The notes below the pieces were generated by a model, which ran no database searches, was not told where the DNA came from, and saw only the letters and a program-made list of their open reading frames with translations. 64,000 nucleotides of DNA from Methylobacterium fujisawaense. GTDB taxonomy: Bacteria; Pseudomonadota; Alphaproteobacteria; Rhizobiales; Beijerinckiaceae. Numbering within the stretch: position 1 is the first letter of the stretch; each line of letters opens with the position of its first letter. Shown here in pieces: positions 9,574 through 20,684 of the stretch. The stretch covers positions 186,001 to 250,000 of the forward strand of contig NZ_JACJIM010000005.1 of the NCBI RefSeq assembly GCF_014138435.1, given 5' to 3'. The translations under genes were made by a program, and so were the position numbers.

Positions 9574-11022
9574 TCAGCCGTGGCGGGGCCTCATCTCGGC
9601 GGTCGCGGCCGGCGACGGCGCGACCGTCTTGCGCCCGGAGATCTCCGCGCCGGCATCGTGCGACAAATTGCGGAACGCCAGCACGGAGGCTGCCGAGATC
9701 ACCGCCACGGCGAAGAAAGCCGGCCCGAAATCCGCGGCCGTGATCTGCGTTCGGCCATGCCAATGGGCCGTTCCTTCCAGGGCCAGCGCGCCGAGCGTCA
9801 CGCCGAGGCTCAGCGACAATTGCTGGCAGACGCTGGCGAAGCTCGTGGCCGCGCTCATCTCGCGCGATTCGAGGTCGGCATATGCGATGGCGTTGATGCA
9901 GGTGAACTGGATCGAGCGCGCGCAGCCGCCGATGAACAGCAGGCCCACCATGATCCAGTGCGGCGTCTGCGCCGTGTAGAACCCGTTCACCGCCAGAAAG
10001 GCCGACGCCAGCACGGCGTTCCAGACCATCAGCGCGCGGAATCCGGTGCGGCGCAGGATCCGCGGACCCAGGGTCTTCACGAACATCGCGCCGGCTGCCG
10101 CCGCGAAGGTGATCAGGCCGGACTGCAGGGCATCGAGGCCGAAGCCGACCTGCAGCATCAGCGGCAGCAGGAACGGGATCGCGCCGGTGCCGATCCGGAA
10201 CAGGCTGCCGCCGAGCACGGCGACGCGGAAGGTCGGCCGCTGCATCAGGTCGAGGCGCACGATCGGGTGGGCGATGCGCCTGGCATGCGCCCAGTAGAGC
10301 GGCAGCAGGATCGCGCCCGCTGCGAGGCAGCCCCAGGAGATCGTGGCCGGCAGCAGGTGGCGGCCCAGCGAGGCCAGCCCGAGCATCAGCGCCGCCAGCC
10401 CGGTGCCGAGCAGGGCGAAGCCGAGCAGGTCGAGGGGCGGCCGTTCCGCCTCTCGGATGTCCTCGAAGTACAGGCTCGCCAGCACGATCCCGGCACAGCC
10501 GATCGGCAGGTTGATGAAGAAGATCCACCGCCAGTCGAACCATGTCGTGATCAGGCCGCCGACCGGCGGACCCAGTACCGGGCCGACGAGAGCCGGAAAG
10601 GTGAGATAGGCGAGGGCGGTGACGAGCTGCGATTTCGGCACGCTGCGCAGGACCACGAGCCGCCCGACCGGCACCATCATGGCGCCGCCCATTCCCTGGA
10701 GGAACCGCGCCGCGACGAACCACGCGAGCCCGTTCGCGGCCGCACAGGCCAGCGAGCCCGCCATGAACACCACGAGGGCCGCGCGGAACACGGTCCGCGA
10801 CCCGTAGCGGTCGGCCATCCAGCCGCTCACCGGGATGAAGATCGCGAGGCTGACCAGATAGGAGGTCAGCGCGAGCTTGAGGGCGATCGGGTCCTCATGG
10901 AGACTCGCCGCGATGCTCGGGAGCGCCGTGGCGATCACCGTGGAATCGGTGTTCTCCATGAACAGGGCGGTGGCGACCGTCAGCGGGACGATCCAGAGCG
11001 GTCTTTGAGGGGTCGCAGGCAT
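9574..11022 (-). CDS. MFS transporter, DHA2 (EmrB/QacA-like) family
   Basis: A 482-residue permease with the length and 14-segment pattern of drug:proton antiporter family 2. The first segment has MENTDSTVIATALPSIA, close to the DHA2 L-D-TIVN-ALP-I signature, followed by SGWMADRYGSR (motif A) and GPVLGPPVGG (motif C of antiporters). ATG at 11022 is chosen because the protein then begins just before the first helix; an upstream extension to 11112 has no hydrophobic or conserved content. It is divergent from the lipoprotein gene at 11230. The drug specificity is unknown. Confidence 0.88.
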   Translation of the reverse strand: MPATPQRPLWIVPLTVATALFMENTDSTVIATALPSIAASLHEDPIALKLALTSYLVSLAIFIPVSGWMADRYGSRTVFRAALVVFMAGSLACAAANGLAWFVAARFLQGMGGAMMVPVGRLVVLRSVPKSQLVTALAYLTFPALVGPVLGPPVGGLITTWFDWRWIFFINLPIGCAGIVLASLYFEDIREAERPPLDLLGFALLGTGLAALMLGLASLGRHLLPATISWGCLAAGAILLPLYWAHARRIAHPIVRLDLMQRPTFRVAVLGGSLFRIGTGAIPFLLPLMLQVGFGLDALQSGLITFAAAAGAMFVKTLGPRILRRTGFRALMVWNAVLASAFLAVNGFYTAQTPHWIMVGLLFIGGCARSIQFTCINAIAYADLESREMSAATSFASVCQQLSLSLGVTLGALALEGTAHWHGRTQITAADFGPAFFAVAVISAASVLAFRNLSHDAGAEISGRKTVAPSPAATAEMRPRHG

Positions 11023-11229
11023 CACACAGCAGACGCGTGTCGCACCGCCGCGGTTGCACGGCAGCGCGGCCACCTCGCACCCTCGTGTTTCGCGAATGTA
11101 TCCATCGTGCAACAGAGGTTGAGCTGCGGCGCGGAGCTACCTTTTTTGCGGGTGCGCCAATGGCTAAGTTTCCATCACGCGTCCGTGAGGCCGCTCCTGC
11201 CGGCCCGGGGCCGGCGCGCGAGGATTTCG

Positions 11230-12120
11230 ATGCAGCCCAGCCCCAGCAAGGTCCGCTCCGTGGCGCGGATCGCCGCCGGCGTCGCCCTTCTCTCGATGGT
11301 CGCCGCCTGCGGCACCGTCCTGCTCAACGATCGCGGCTCGCTGACGCGCTACGACCGGCTGAAGTCCAGCGATCAGGTCGCCTCGGCCTCGCGGATCTAC
11401 GTCGACCGGCCCGCGCTGGCGAAGGCGCGCACGGTCCGCATCATCCCGACGGCGTTCCACGCCGACGTCTCCGGTGCAGCGCCCCTGACCGCGGCCGAGC
11501 GCCGGCTCATCGCGAACGCCGCCGACCGGGCGCTCTGCTATGACCTGTCGCTGAAGTACGACATCGTCACCAGCCGCGACGCGGATCTGACCGTGCGCGC
11601 GCAGGTCACCCGCGTGGATCCGACGGATCTCCTCGGCGCCGGCGCGACCATCGCGGGCTCGGCGGGTGTGACCGTGGCCTCGCAGCTGGGTCTCAGCTTC
11701 GCGGAGGGGGTCGGGCGCGTGCCGATCCCGCGGGTGCCGATCGGGCTCGGGAGCCTGACCGTCGAGGCCGAGGCTCTGGACCGGCGTCGCGAGCAGCGGG
11801 CCGCCATGGTCTGGGGCGGAGCGGCGAATTCCTTCACCAGCCAGCCGCGCTTCTCCCGCGCCAGCGACGCCTACGACCTCGCCGGCGAGTTCGGCCAGGA
11901 TTTCGGCTACATGCTGGCGACCGGCGAGGACCCGTTCACGGCCCCCAACACGCTGCCGACCTGGGACCGGATCCGCGTCACGACGCTCGGTGAGGCGCCG
12001 CTGGACCCCGATTGCGAGGCCTTCGGCCGCGCGCCCGGCATCGACGGCATGCTCGGCGATTATATCGGCCTGCCGCCCGAATATACCGACAAGGGGCCGG
12101 CCACGCCGGCCATGCGCTAG
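11230..12120 (+). CDS. DUF3313-like lipoprotein
   Basis: A 296-residue predicted lipoprotein. A basic start and a hydrophobic stretch end in a lipobox (MVAAC) with Cys near residue 21. The mature part begins with a short SLTRYDRLK segment and later has VRIIPTAFH and DLTVRAQVTRVDP, which resemble DUF3313 envelope lipoproteins. The central segment, LLGAGATIAGSAGVTVASQ, is glycine-rich and moderately hydrophobic. GAGGA lies 6-7 bases before the ATG. The function is unknown and envelope association is inferred. A 7-bp GC hairpin (11199-11215) precedes the ribosome-binding site. Confidence 0.7.
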   Translation: MQPSPSKVRSVARIAAGVALLSMVAACGTVLLNDRGSLTRYDRLKSSDQVASASRIYVDRPALAKARTVRIIPTAFHADVSGAAPLTAAERRLIANAADRALCYDLSLKYDIVTSRDADLTVRAQVTRVDPTDLLGAGATIAGSAGVTVASQLGLSFAEGVGRVPIPRVPIGLGSLTVEAEALDRRREQRAAMVWGGAANSFTSQPRFSRASDAYDLAGEFGQDFGYMLATGEDPFTAPNTLPTWDRIRVTTLGEAPLDPDCEAFGRAPGIDGMLGDYIGLPPEYTDKGPATPAMR

Positions 12121-13925
<1,805 letters not shown>

Positions 13926-13932
13926 GGGACCG

Positions 13933-14877
13933 ATGCGCACGCTGATCGTCGGGGCCGGCGCGACCGGCGGCTATTACGGGGCGCGTCTCGCCGAGGCGGG
14001 GGCCGACGTGACCTTCCTGGTCCGGCCGGCCCGGGCGGCGAAGCTCGCCGCGGACGGCCTGAACGTCCGCTCCCCGCTCGGCGATCTGCACCTGCCCGAT
14101 CCGCCCACCGTGACGGCCGACCATCTGGGCGAGGCCGGGCGGTTCGACCTGATCCTGTTGTCCTGCAAGGCCTACGACCTCGACAGCGCCATCTCGGATC
14201 TGGCGCCGGCGGTGGGTGCGGACACGGCGATCCTGCCCGTGCTGAACGGCATGTCGCATCTCGACGCGCTCGACGCCCAGTTCGGCGCCGAGCGCGTGCT
14301 TGGCGGCTCCTGCGCCATCGCGGCGACGGTCGCGCCGGACGGTGCGATCCGCCACATGAGCGAATTGTGCAGCATCACCTACGGTGAGCGGGACGGGTCG
14401 CGCTCGGCGCGGATCGAGGCTGTCGACGCCATGATGCGCGGCCTGAAGTTCCAGCCGCGCCTGAGCGACGTGATCCTGCAGGAGATGTGGGAGAAATGGG
14501 TGTTCCTGGCGACGCTCGCCGGAGCGACCACGCTGATGCGCGCCGCGGTCGGCGACATCGTGGCGGCGCCCGAGGGGACCGCCCTGATCGAAGCGCTCCA
14601 TGCCGAATGCACGATCGTGGCCGCATCGAGCGGCTTCGAGCCGCGCGCCATCGTGGCCGAGCGGGCGCGGGCGCAGCTGACGGCGGCCGGATCCACCTTC
14701 ACGGCCTCGATGCTGCGCGACATCGAGAGCAAGGGTCGGATCGAGGCGGATCACGTGATCGGCGATCTGATCGCCCGCGGCCAGCGGCTTGCGCCGGAGG
14801 TTTCGTTCCAGGTCCTGACCGCGGTCTATACCGGCCTCAAGGCTTACGAGGCTCGGCGGGCGCGGGAAACGGCCTGA
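13933..14877 (+). CDS. panE: 2-dehydropantoate 2-reductase (ketopantoate reductase)
   Basis: NADPH-dependent reductase giving pantoate for coenzyme A synthesis, or a paralogue of the same fold. The 314-residue protein opens with the Rossmann motif GAGATGGYYGARLAEAG (residues 7-23). It has LLSCKAYD near residue 78 with the expected catalytic-region lysine, PVLNGMSH near residue 98, and KWVFLATLAGATTL near residue 190, typical of the all-helical C-domain. It follows guaB by 7 bp with GAGGGA before the ATG, so it is probably translated from a guaB-panE message. Confidence 0.9.
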   Translation: MRTLIVGAGATGGYYGARLAEAGADVTFLVRPARAAKLAADGLNVRSPLGDLHLPDPPTVTADHLGEAGRFDLILLSCKAYDLDSAISDLAPAVGADTAILPVLNGMSHLDALDAQFGAERVLGGSCAIAATVAPDGAIRHMSELCSITYGERDGSRSARIEAVDAMMRGLKFQPRLSDVILQEMWEKWVFLATLAGATTLMRAAVGDIVAAPEGTALIEALHAECTIVAASSGFEPRAIVAERARAQLTAAGSTFTASMLRDIESKGRIEADHVIGDLIARGQRLAPEVSFQVLTAVYTGLKAYEARRARETA

Positions 14878-14898
14878 GCCGCGCCCCGCGCTGACGTC

Positions 14899-15072
14899 TC
14901 AGTAGCGGCCGGGGGGCGGCGCGGGCGGCGTGCCGTATTCCAGCTGCGTCTTGGCATCGACCCGCGGACGCGGCGGCGGCGTCAGGTCCGGCTGTGCGGC
15001 GGGGGCGCTCGCGCAGGCGGCGAGGGAGGCGGTCACCAGGGCCGCGAGGGCGACGCGTACAATGGACGTCAT
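14899..15072 (-). CDS. Small predicted lipoprotein (57 aa)
   Basis: A tiny exported protein. Residues 1-19 form a signal peptide and LAAC (Cys20) is a good lipobox. The remaining 37 residues are proline-rich, with PPPRPR and PPAPPPGRY runs. No domain is recognisable. It is flanked by the convergent panE gene and the divergent RsmB-like gene. Its reality rests on the clean lipobox and the independent transcription unit; the function is unknown. Confidence 0.6.
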   Translation of the reverse strand: MTSIVRVALAALVTASLAACASAPAAQPDLTPPPRPRVDAKTQLEYGTPPAPPPGRY

Positions 15073-15284
15073 GGGCTGAGGTACTCCCGGTATGCGCCCG
15101 GCGGCGGACCACACTGGTCCGGGACGGGCGGATGCCATACGACACGTGGCGGCCCGCACGGCGGCCCAACCGCGGCACGATCTGCGCCCTGAAGGTGCAG
15201 GAAGCTCGGCCGTATCGTGGCGGCATCGTGGGCCAAGCGTGGCCGTTTCGCGTCGTCGCCGACCCATTCCGGAGGATCCGACCC

Positions 15285-16586
15285 CTGACTCCCGCCGCTC
15301 GCTGCTCCGCCGCCATCGAAGTCCTGACCGATATCGCCGAGCGTCGCCGGCCGGCCGCCGACGCCCTCAAGGACTGGGGCCTCGCCCATCGTTTCGCCGG
15401 CTCGGGTGACCGTGCGGGCATCGCCAGCCTCGTCTACGATGCTCTGCGGCGCCGGGCTTCGGCGGCCTGGATCATGGGCGCGGAGACGCCGCGCGCCATC
15501 CTGATCGGCACGCTGCGACTCCAGCAGGGCCTCGCCGCCGCTTCGGTGGCGGCGTTGTTCACGGGGGAGCGCTTCGCGCCCGCACCCCTGAGCGACGACG
15601 AGCGCGCCCGCCTCGACGGTGGGACGCTGAACGACGCTCCTCCCGAAGTCGCGGGCGACGCCCCGGCCTTCGTGCTTCCCGATCTTGCGGCCACGCTCGG
15701 CGACGAGCTCGTCCCGGAGCTGAAGGCACTGGCGCGGCGGGCCCCCCTCGATATCCGGGTGAACGCCCTGCGCGGCGACCGCGACGCGGTGTTGCCGGCG
15801 CTGGCGGCCTTCGATGCCGCGCCGACACCCCACGCGCCGGCGGGTCTGCGCATTCCGATCGGTGCCGATGGGCGCGGTCCGGCGCTGCACGTGGAGGCGG
15901 AGTTCCTGGACGGCTGGTACGAGATCCAGGACGAAGGATCGCAGCTCGCCGCACTCCTGGCCGCCCCCCGGGCCGGCGAGATCATCGTCGACCTATGCGC
16001 CGGCGGTGGCGGCAAGACCCTGGCCCTGGCCGCCGAGACCCGGAACGAGGCCCGACTGATCGCCACCGATGGCGATCCGCGCCGGCTCGCGCCGATTCAC
16101 GAACGCCTGCGCCGGTCCGGCGCGGTGGCCGAGGTGCGGACCCCGCGGAGCGGCAAGGCACGGGTCGACGTGCTGGAGGATCTCGACGGTAAAGTCGATC
16201 GGGTCGTGGTCGATGCGCCCTGCACCGGATCCGGGACGTGGCGCCGGAATCCGGACGCCAAATGGCGTCTGCGGCCGGGAAGCCTCGCGCTGCGCACCGC
16301 CGAACAGGCGCAGGTCCTGGACCGGGCGGCGCGGCTCGTCAGGCCCGGCGGCCGGATCGTCTACATCACCTGCTCGCTGCTGTCGGCGGAGAACGACGCA
16401 GCCGTGTCCGGTCTGCTGTCGCGCTGGCGCGGTCGCTTCGATGTCGTCCCGGCGGAGGAGGTGCTGGCCGCAGGACCGGATTCGCTCCGGGCGGCGGTGC
16501 GGAGGACCGCCCACGGGATCCAGATGAGCCCGCTTCGGACCGGGACCGACGGTTTCTATGTCGCGATCATCGCGCGCAAGGCCTGA
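15285..16586 (+). CDS. RsmB/NOP-family 16S rRNA (cytosine-C5) methyltransferase
   Basis: SAM-dependent rRNA m5C methyltransferase. An NusB-like N-terminal region (IEVLTDIAERRRPAADAL) precedes a Rossmann methyltransferase domain with IVDLCAGGGGKTLALAA as the SAM motif, VDAPCTGSGTWRRNPD as motif IV with its Cys, and ITCSLLSAEN with the catalytic Cys of motif VI. No ATG opens the conserved part. The best-supported start is CTG at 15285, which encodes the residue before TPAARCSAAIEV and has GGAGGA 8 bases upstream, giving 433 residues. A GTG at 15228 is the conventional alternative and would add 19 residues. Confidence 0.9.
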   Translation: MTPAARCSAAIEVLTDIAERRRPAADALKDWGLAHRFAGSGDRAGIASLVYDALRRRASAAWIMGAETPRAILIGTLRLQQGLAAASVAALFTGERFAPAPLSDDERARLDGGTLNDAPPEVAGDAPAFVLPDLAATLGDELVPELKALARRAPLDIRVNALRGDRDAVLPALAAFDAAPTPHAPAGLRIPIGADGRGPALHVEAEFLDGWYEIQDEGSQLAALLAAPRAGEIIVDLCAGGGGKTLALAAETRNEARLIATDGDPRRLAPIHERLRRSGAVAEVRTPRSGKARVDVLEDLDGKVDRVVVDAPCTGSGTWRRNPDAKWRLRPGSLALRTAEQAQVLDRAARLVRPGGRIVYITCSLLSAENDAAVSGLLSRWRGRFDVVPAEEVLAAGPDSLRAAVRRTAHGIQMSPLRTGTDGFYVAIIARKA

Positions 16587-16696
16587 CGCGCGCGGACACG
16601 ACGGAACCGACGGCGGTTGCCGGGGCGTTTGACCCGCTCATCTTAGGGAGTCGGGACCGCCGACGAGCGGCCCCGTGCGCGGCTTGATCAGAGGGG

Positions 16697-17716
16697 ATGC
16701 CCTTGCGGCTCGACCGCCGTTTCCTGCTCGCGGGCCTTGGAAGCGTCCTGGGCCTTCGCACCGCCCGCGCGGAGGTCTCCGGGGAGACGGCGCCCCAGCC
16801 GGCGCCGCACGAGGCGGTCCGGGCGCTTCCGCGCTCCCTGCCCGGCGCGGATCTGCAGGTGATCGATCTGTGGCCCGGCGAAGCGCCCGGCGGCGGCGAC
16901 GGACCGAAGGCGGACGGTTACCGCTACGTCGAGGGCCGGTTCGGGGATATCACCCGGGTGTCGCGGCCCTGTTTGCTGGTCATGCGACCGGCCAATCCGA
17001 ATGGCGCCGCAATGATCGTCGCCGCGGGTGGCGGATACGAGTTCATCTCGCTCGGCAACGAGGGCGTGCCGGTCGGACGGGTCCTGAACGCCGCCGGGAT
17101 CACGGTCTTCCTCCTCGTCTACCGACTGCCGGCGGAGGGCTGGGGTTCGGGACCGGACGCGCCGCGGCAGGACGCCCAGCGCGCCCTGCGGCTCGTCCGG
17201 GCGCGCGGCGCGGAGTTCGGCATCGATCCCGGCAGGGTCGGCGTCCTCGGCTTCTCGGCGGGCGGCCACCTGATGGGCGAGACCGCGGTGGGCAGCGCCC
17301 GGGACCTGTACGCGGGCATCGACACCGCCGATGCCCTGCCGATCCGGCCGGCGCTGGCCGGGCTGATCTACCCGGTCATCACCATGCGCAAGCCGTTCGA
17401 CCGGACCGCGACCCGCCGCATCTTGGTCGGCGACGACGTCACCCCCGACGAGATGAAGACCTACTCGGTGGACCTGCAGGTCGGGCCCGAGACGCCGCCG
17501 ACCTTCCTGGTTCAGGCCATCGACGATCCCATCGCCGTGGCCGACCATCCGCTGCTGATGTTCTCGGCCCTGCGGAAGGCGCGGGTTCCGGCCGAGTTGC
17601 ACCTGTTCGAGCGCGGCGGCCACGGGTTCGGCCTCGGTGCGCCCGGTACCCCCGTGGCGGCGTGGCCCGGCCTGTTCCTGGCCTGGATCCGCCTGCACGG
17701 CTTCCTGCGCGCCTGA
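16697..17716 (+). CDS. Exported alpha/beta-hydrolase (xylan-esterase-like)
   Basis: A 339-residue hydrolase with a probable Tat-type signal (DRRFLLAG then a hydrophobic segment to about residue 25), so it likely acts in the periplasm. An oxyanion-region AAGGGYEF lies near residue 115 and the nucleophile elbow GFSAGGH near residues 192-198. The acid is probably the Asp in QAIDDPI and the His is in GGHGFG near residue 313. The family resembles endo-xylanase/acetyl-xylan esterase-like proteins, but the true ester substrate is unknown. The GAGGGG run touches the ATG, so a TTG at 16703 could be the real start. Confidence 0.75.
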   Translation: MPLRLDRRFLLAGLGSVLGLRTARAEVSGETAPQPAPHEAVRALPRSLPGADLQVIDLWPGEAPGGGDGPKADGYRYVEGRFGDITRVSRPCLLVMRPANPNGAAMIVAAGGGYEFISLGNEGVPVGRVLNAAGITVFLLVYRLPAEGWGSGPDAPRQDAQRALRLVRARGAEFGIDPGRVGVLGFSAGGHLMGETAVGSARDLYAGIDTADALPIRPALAGLIYPVITMRKPFDRTATRRILVGDDVTPDEMKTYSVDLQVGPETPPTFLVQAIDDPIAVADHPLLMFSALRKARVPAELHLFERGGHGFGLGAPGTPVAAWPGLFLAWIRLHGFLRA

Positions 17717-17720
17717 CCGC

Positions 17721-18962
17721 TTACTCCTCGCGGGCCTGGATCCTGGGCAGCTTGGCCACCTTCGGCCGGCTGGTTCGGAACTGACCTCGCTCCACAGCGA
17801 CGAAGACCACGATGGCGATGGCGACGGTCGTCAGCCACCACACCGCCGTCAGCCCCACGCTCAGGCAGGCCACCGTGAAGGCGGCCGCGAAGCAGCCCAT
17901 CGCCCCCGGCACCAGGGCCGGCCCGTCCCGCCCAGCCCGCCGAATCGATGCGTACAGGGCGAAGGCGGCGGCCAGCGCACCGACGATCCCGAGCTCATAC
18001 CAGAACTCGAACAACGCCGTGGTCGGAGCATTGGCCGGCAGGAGACCGACCAAGCGGCCGCGTAGGGCCGTCTCGAAGCCGTGCCCGGTGATCAGCCGCA
18101 CTGGATCGGCGGTCACCACCTTCTGCCAGCTCTTCAGGGACAGCACGGCGGGCGCGAGCGGCCCCATGAGGGCGGCGCCCACCGGCCGCGCCAGGAAGGG
18201 CAGAAGCGGCGCAGCCGCGAGGAGAGCTGCCGAGAGGACGGCGGTGAGCATCACGCCCAACCGCGGCCGGTAGCTCGTCACCGCGAAGGCGACGGCGCCG
18301 ACCGACAGTGCGGCGATCTGGGTCCCGTCCGGCTGGACCGTCAGGGCGAGGGCGACCAGCAGCGCGAGGCCGAGCGCCTCCCGGTCGCGGCGACGGGATC
18401 GCAGCCATGCGAGCGCGGGCCAGAGCAGAAGGATCAGCAGGACGAGGCCGCGATCCAGCGCGCCGTCATCCTCGACACCGGACGGCGCCATGTGGGCGCC
18501 GAACAACCCGAGCATGATCGCCACGATCCCGCCTGCCACGACGCCGAGGGGCAGGAGGTAGAGATTCGCCGAACGCATCCGGTCGGGGAGCGCGAGATAG
18601 CCGAGGAGGGCGAGGCCGATCGTGGCGCCCAGATTGGCCAGACGCTCCAGGGCCGGCCCGAGGAACGGGGTCCACGTCAGCGAGAGAGCCGACCACAGGA
18701 CCACCAGCATCCCGGCCAGGAAGGCCGGAGCGGTCAGGAGGCGGTAGGTCGCCGGGCGCACCGGACGCTGGCGCCGGTCGATGACGCTCGCGATGATCAG
18801 CAGGATCACGGCGATCGGTGCGAGGATCACCGAGGCGCGGCGGGCGACCTGCGCCAGGACCGGGAGAACCACGAACAGACCGAAGAAGCCGATGCGCCGC
18901 AGCAAGGCGGCGGCGTCGAGCGCCGGATCGATGGTGGTGGAGGTCGACGCGCGCGGCATCAT
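17721..18962 (-). CDS. O-antigen ligase/polymerase-like membrane protein
   Basis: A 413-residue polytopic membrane protein with about 11-12 hydrophobic segments and the family's large periplasmic loop region, seen as SLTWTPFLGP near residue 90 and GHGFETALRG followed by ALFEFWYELGIVGAL near residues 310-345. The latter matches the Wzy_C-type G-G then E-GI-G pattern. Such proteins ligate or polymerise polysaccharide on the periplasmic face. No other glycan genes are adjacent, so the role is open. Two ATGs (18962 and 18959) follow AAGAAGG. An upstream extension to 19121 has no family-like content. Confidence 0.7.
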   Translation of the reverse strand: MMPRASTSTTIDPALDAAALLRRIGFFGLFVVLPVLAQVARRASVILAPIAVILLIIASVIDRRQRPVRPATYRLLTAPAFLAGMLVVLWSALSLTWTPFLGPALERLANLGATIGLALLGYLALPDRMRSANLYLLPLGVVAGGIVAIMLGLFGAHMAPSGVEDDGALDRGLVLLILLLWPALAWLRSRRRDREALGLALLVALALTVQPDGTQIAALSVGAVAFAVTSYRPRLGVMLTAVLSAALLAAAPLLPFLARPVGAALMGPLAPAVLSLKSWQKVVTADPVRLITGHGFETALRGRLVGLLPANAPTTALFEFWYELGIVGALAAAFALYASIRRAGRDGPALVPGAMGCFAAAFTVACLSVGLTAVWWLTTVAIAIVVFVAVERGQFRTSRPKVAKLPRIQAREE

Positions 18963-19065
18963 GCGCCTTCTTCCGGACCGGGACGGCCGGATCCCTGCTC
19001 GATACGCAAGGCTCGCGCAAGCTGCTGTAGACGTGGCGCCACACTCTCGGGCGCGTGAACCGCGC

Positions 19066-19590
19066 TCAGGCGACGGTTGCAGTCTCCCGCGGGCGCCGAC
19101 GCACCGCCCTCCGGCCCACATCCGAGGCGACGCGCCAGCCGCCCCACGCGACGAAGAACCCGATCAGGCCCGCGGCGAGGCCGTCGGCGCTGGTGGGGAT
19201 GGCCGGGCTGAAGTCCCGATAGGCCGCCTCGGCCACGGGCAGGTCGGGATCGCGCAGCATCGCCACGACGCGCCCGAGGGGGCTCGTCGCCGAGGCCAGG
19301 GCCTGCTGCTGGGCGCTCAGGCGGGCGAGACGCGCGATATCCGCCTGGGCAGCGTCGCCGCGGCGGGCGACCAGCTGATCCGGATTGGCGCGCAGCCGAT
19401 CGACGGCGCCGTCGCGGGTCGTGCCGGATGCCTGCGCGTCGGTTTCGAGGACGGCCACCTGGCGACGCAGCTCGTCGGCGGCGCCGCCGAGCCGCTGGGC
19501 GTATTGCTGAGCGAATTCCGGCGCCTGCGCGGCGACGACGCCGCCCAACAGGCCGAGCGCGAGGCCGAAGGTGCGGAACACGCGAAACAT
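19066..19590 (-). CDS. DUF2937 family protein
   Basis: A 174-residue protein with hydrophobic segments at both ends (residues 6-22 and about 138-156) and a helical middle. The N-terminal APEFAQQYAQRLGGAADELR is the hallmark of the DUF2937 family, which has no known function. The central part is rich in Ala/Arg/Gln and probably forms coiled helices in the periplasm, anchored at both ends. The C-terminus is basic (RRAVRRRPRE) and would be cytoplasmic. It lies upstream of the O-antigen-ligase-like gene on the same strand, with a 103-bp gap. Confidence 0.8.
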   Translation of the reverse strand: MFRVFRTFGLALGLLGGVVAAQAPEFAQQYAQRLGGAADELRRQVAVLETDAQASGTTRDGAVDRLRANPDQLVARRGDAAQADIARLARLSAQQQALASATSPLGRVVAMLRDPDLPVAEAAYRDFSPAIPTSADGLAAGLIGFFVAWGGWRVASDVGRRAVRRRPRETATVA

Positions 19591-19670
19591 GTCTGGCCTC
19601 TGGTGCGGGAATCGACCCCGGACTAAGAACATGCCGATGGTCGCGGTTCCAGCCGGAGCCGCGACAGGCT

Positions 19671-20684
19671 TCAGCCCGGCAGCGTCAGCAAGCCCGCCTT
19701 GCCGTCGGCACAGCCGAACAGCAATCGGCCGCCGCGGCCATCCCAGGCGAGCGCGGTCACGCCGCTGCCCGATACGGCCGGACGGACCAGGAGTTCGGCC
19801 GCGTCGGTGAAGCGGACCAGCAGGATGCAGCCATCCTCGTAGCCCATGGCCAGAACCGGCGCCTTCGGGTGGAACGCCACCCGGGACACGCGGGCCGGAC
19901 GGACGCCGCATTCCCGCGGAGCCTTGCCGGTCGGTCCCTCCTTGGAGTCGAAGGGCCAAATGATCGCCGCCTCGGCGCCGCTCGTGGCGAGCCAATGGCC
20001 ATCGAACGACCAGGACATCGAACGGACCTTGCCGGGATAGCCCGACATCCGCATGTGGCCGCGATCCGGCTGGAGCCGCCACCCGTGCAGGCTGTTCTCC
20101 TGCATGGTGGAGACCACGAACCGCCCATCCGGCGACCACGTCACGTCGATATGCGAACCCTTCCAGCCGATCACCTCGGCGGGCGTCTCCAGGTTCGGGT
20201 ACCAGAGGCTCACGCCGTTGTAGTGGGCGACTCCGAGGCGATACCCCTTGGGCGCGAAGACGAGGCCGCGGGCGGAGGAAGGCGCTTCGAAGGTCTTCTC
20301 GCGACCCTTCGCGTCCCGGGCCACGACCGTGCGGCCTGCCGACCATGCCAAGGCGCCGTCTGGATGGACGGCGAGCGCATCGATCCACGCCCCCCTCTTG
20401 GAGAGGCCGACCGGCTCCATCGTCCCATCCGCGCGTATCGCCACCACGCGGCCGTCGTCGCCGCCCGTGAGCAGGCGGTCGCCGCCACCGGCAGCCACGA
20501 GGATGCCGCCGTCGGGATGGGCGGCGAGGCGGGTCAGGCCGTCGTCCTTCGCCAGGACGACGGTGCCGTCGCTCAGCGCCAGAGCCGGCACATCCTTGAG
20601 GAAATGCGTCGCAAGCACGTGTTCGCCGGGCTCCAGCGCGGCGACGTGACTGGTGAGGGAGGGATTGCTGATGGCGCTGCTCAT
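19671..20684 (-). CDS. WD40-repeat protein
   Basis: A 337-residue cytoplasmic beta-propeller protein. Repeats recur roughly every 40 residues with recognisable ends: LAAHPDGGILVAAGG, LAVHPDGALAWSAG, VTWSPDGRFVVSTM, MSWSFDGHWLATSG and VAFHPKAPVLAMGY. About seven blades would fit the length. No enzymatic domain is present, so a scaffold role is likely. Its ATG overlaps the stop of the upstream DUF1275 gene (ATGA, 20681-20684), so the two are translationally coupled. Bacterial WD40 proteins of this stand-alone type are mostly uncharacterised. Confidence 0.88.
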   Translation of the reverse strand: MSSAISNPSLTSHVAALEPGEHVLATHFLKDVPALALSDGTVVLAKDDGLTRLAAHPDGGILVAAGGGDRLLTGGDDGRVVAIRADGTMEPVGLSKRGAWIDALAVHPDGALAWSAGRTVVARDAKGREKTFEAPSSARGLVFAPKGYRLGVAHYNGVSLWYPNLETPAEVIGWKGSHIDVTWSPDGRFVVSTMQENSLHGWRLQPDRGHMRMSGYPGKVRSMSWSFDGHWLATSGAEAAIIWPFDSKEGPTGKAPRECGVRPARVSRVAFHPKAPVLAMGYEDGCILLVRFTDAAELLVRPAVSGSGVTALAWDGRGGRLLFGCADGKAGLLTLPG

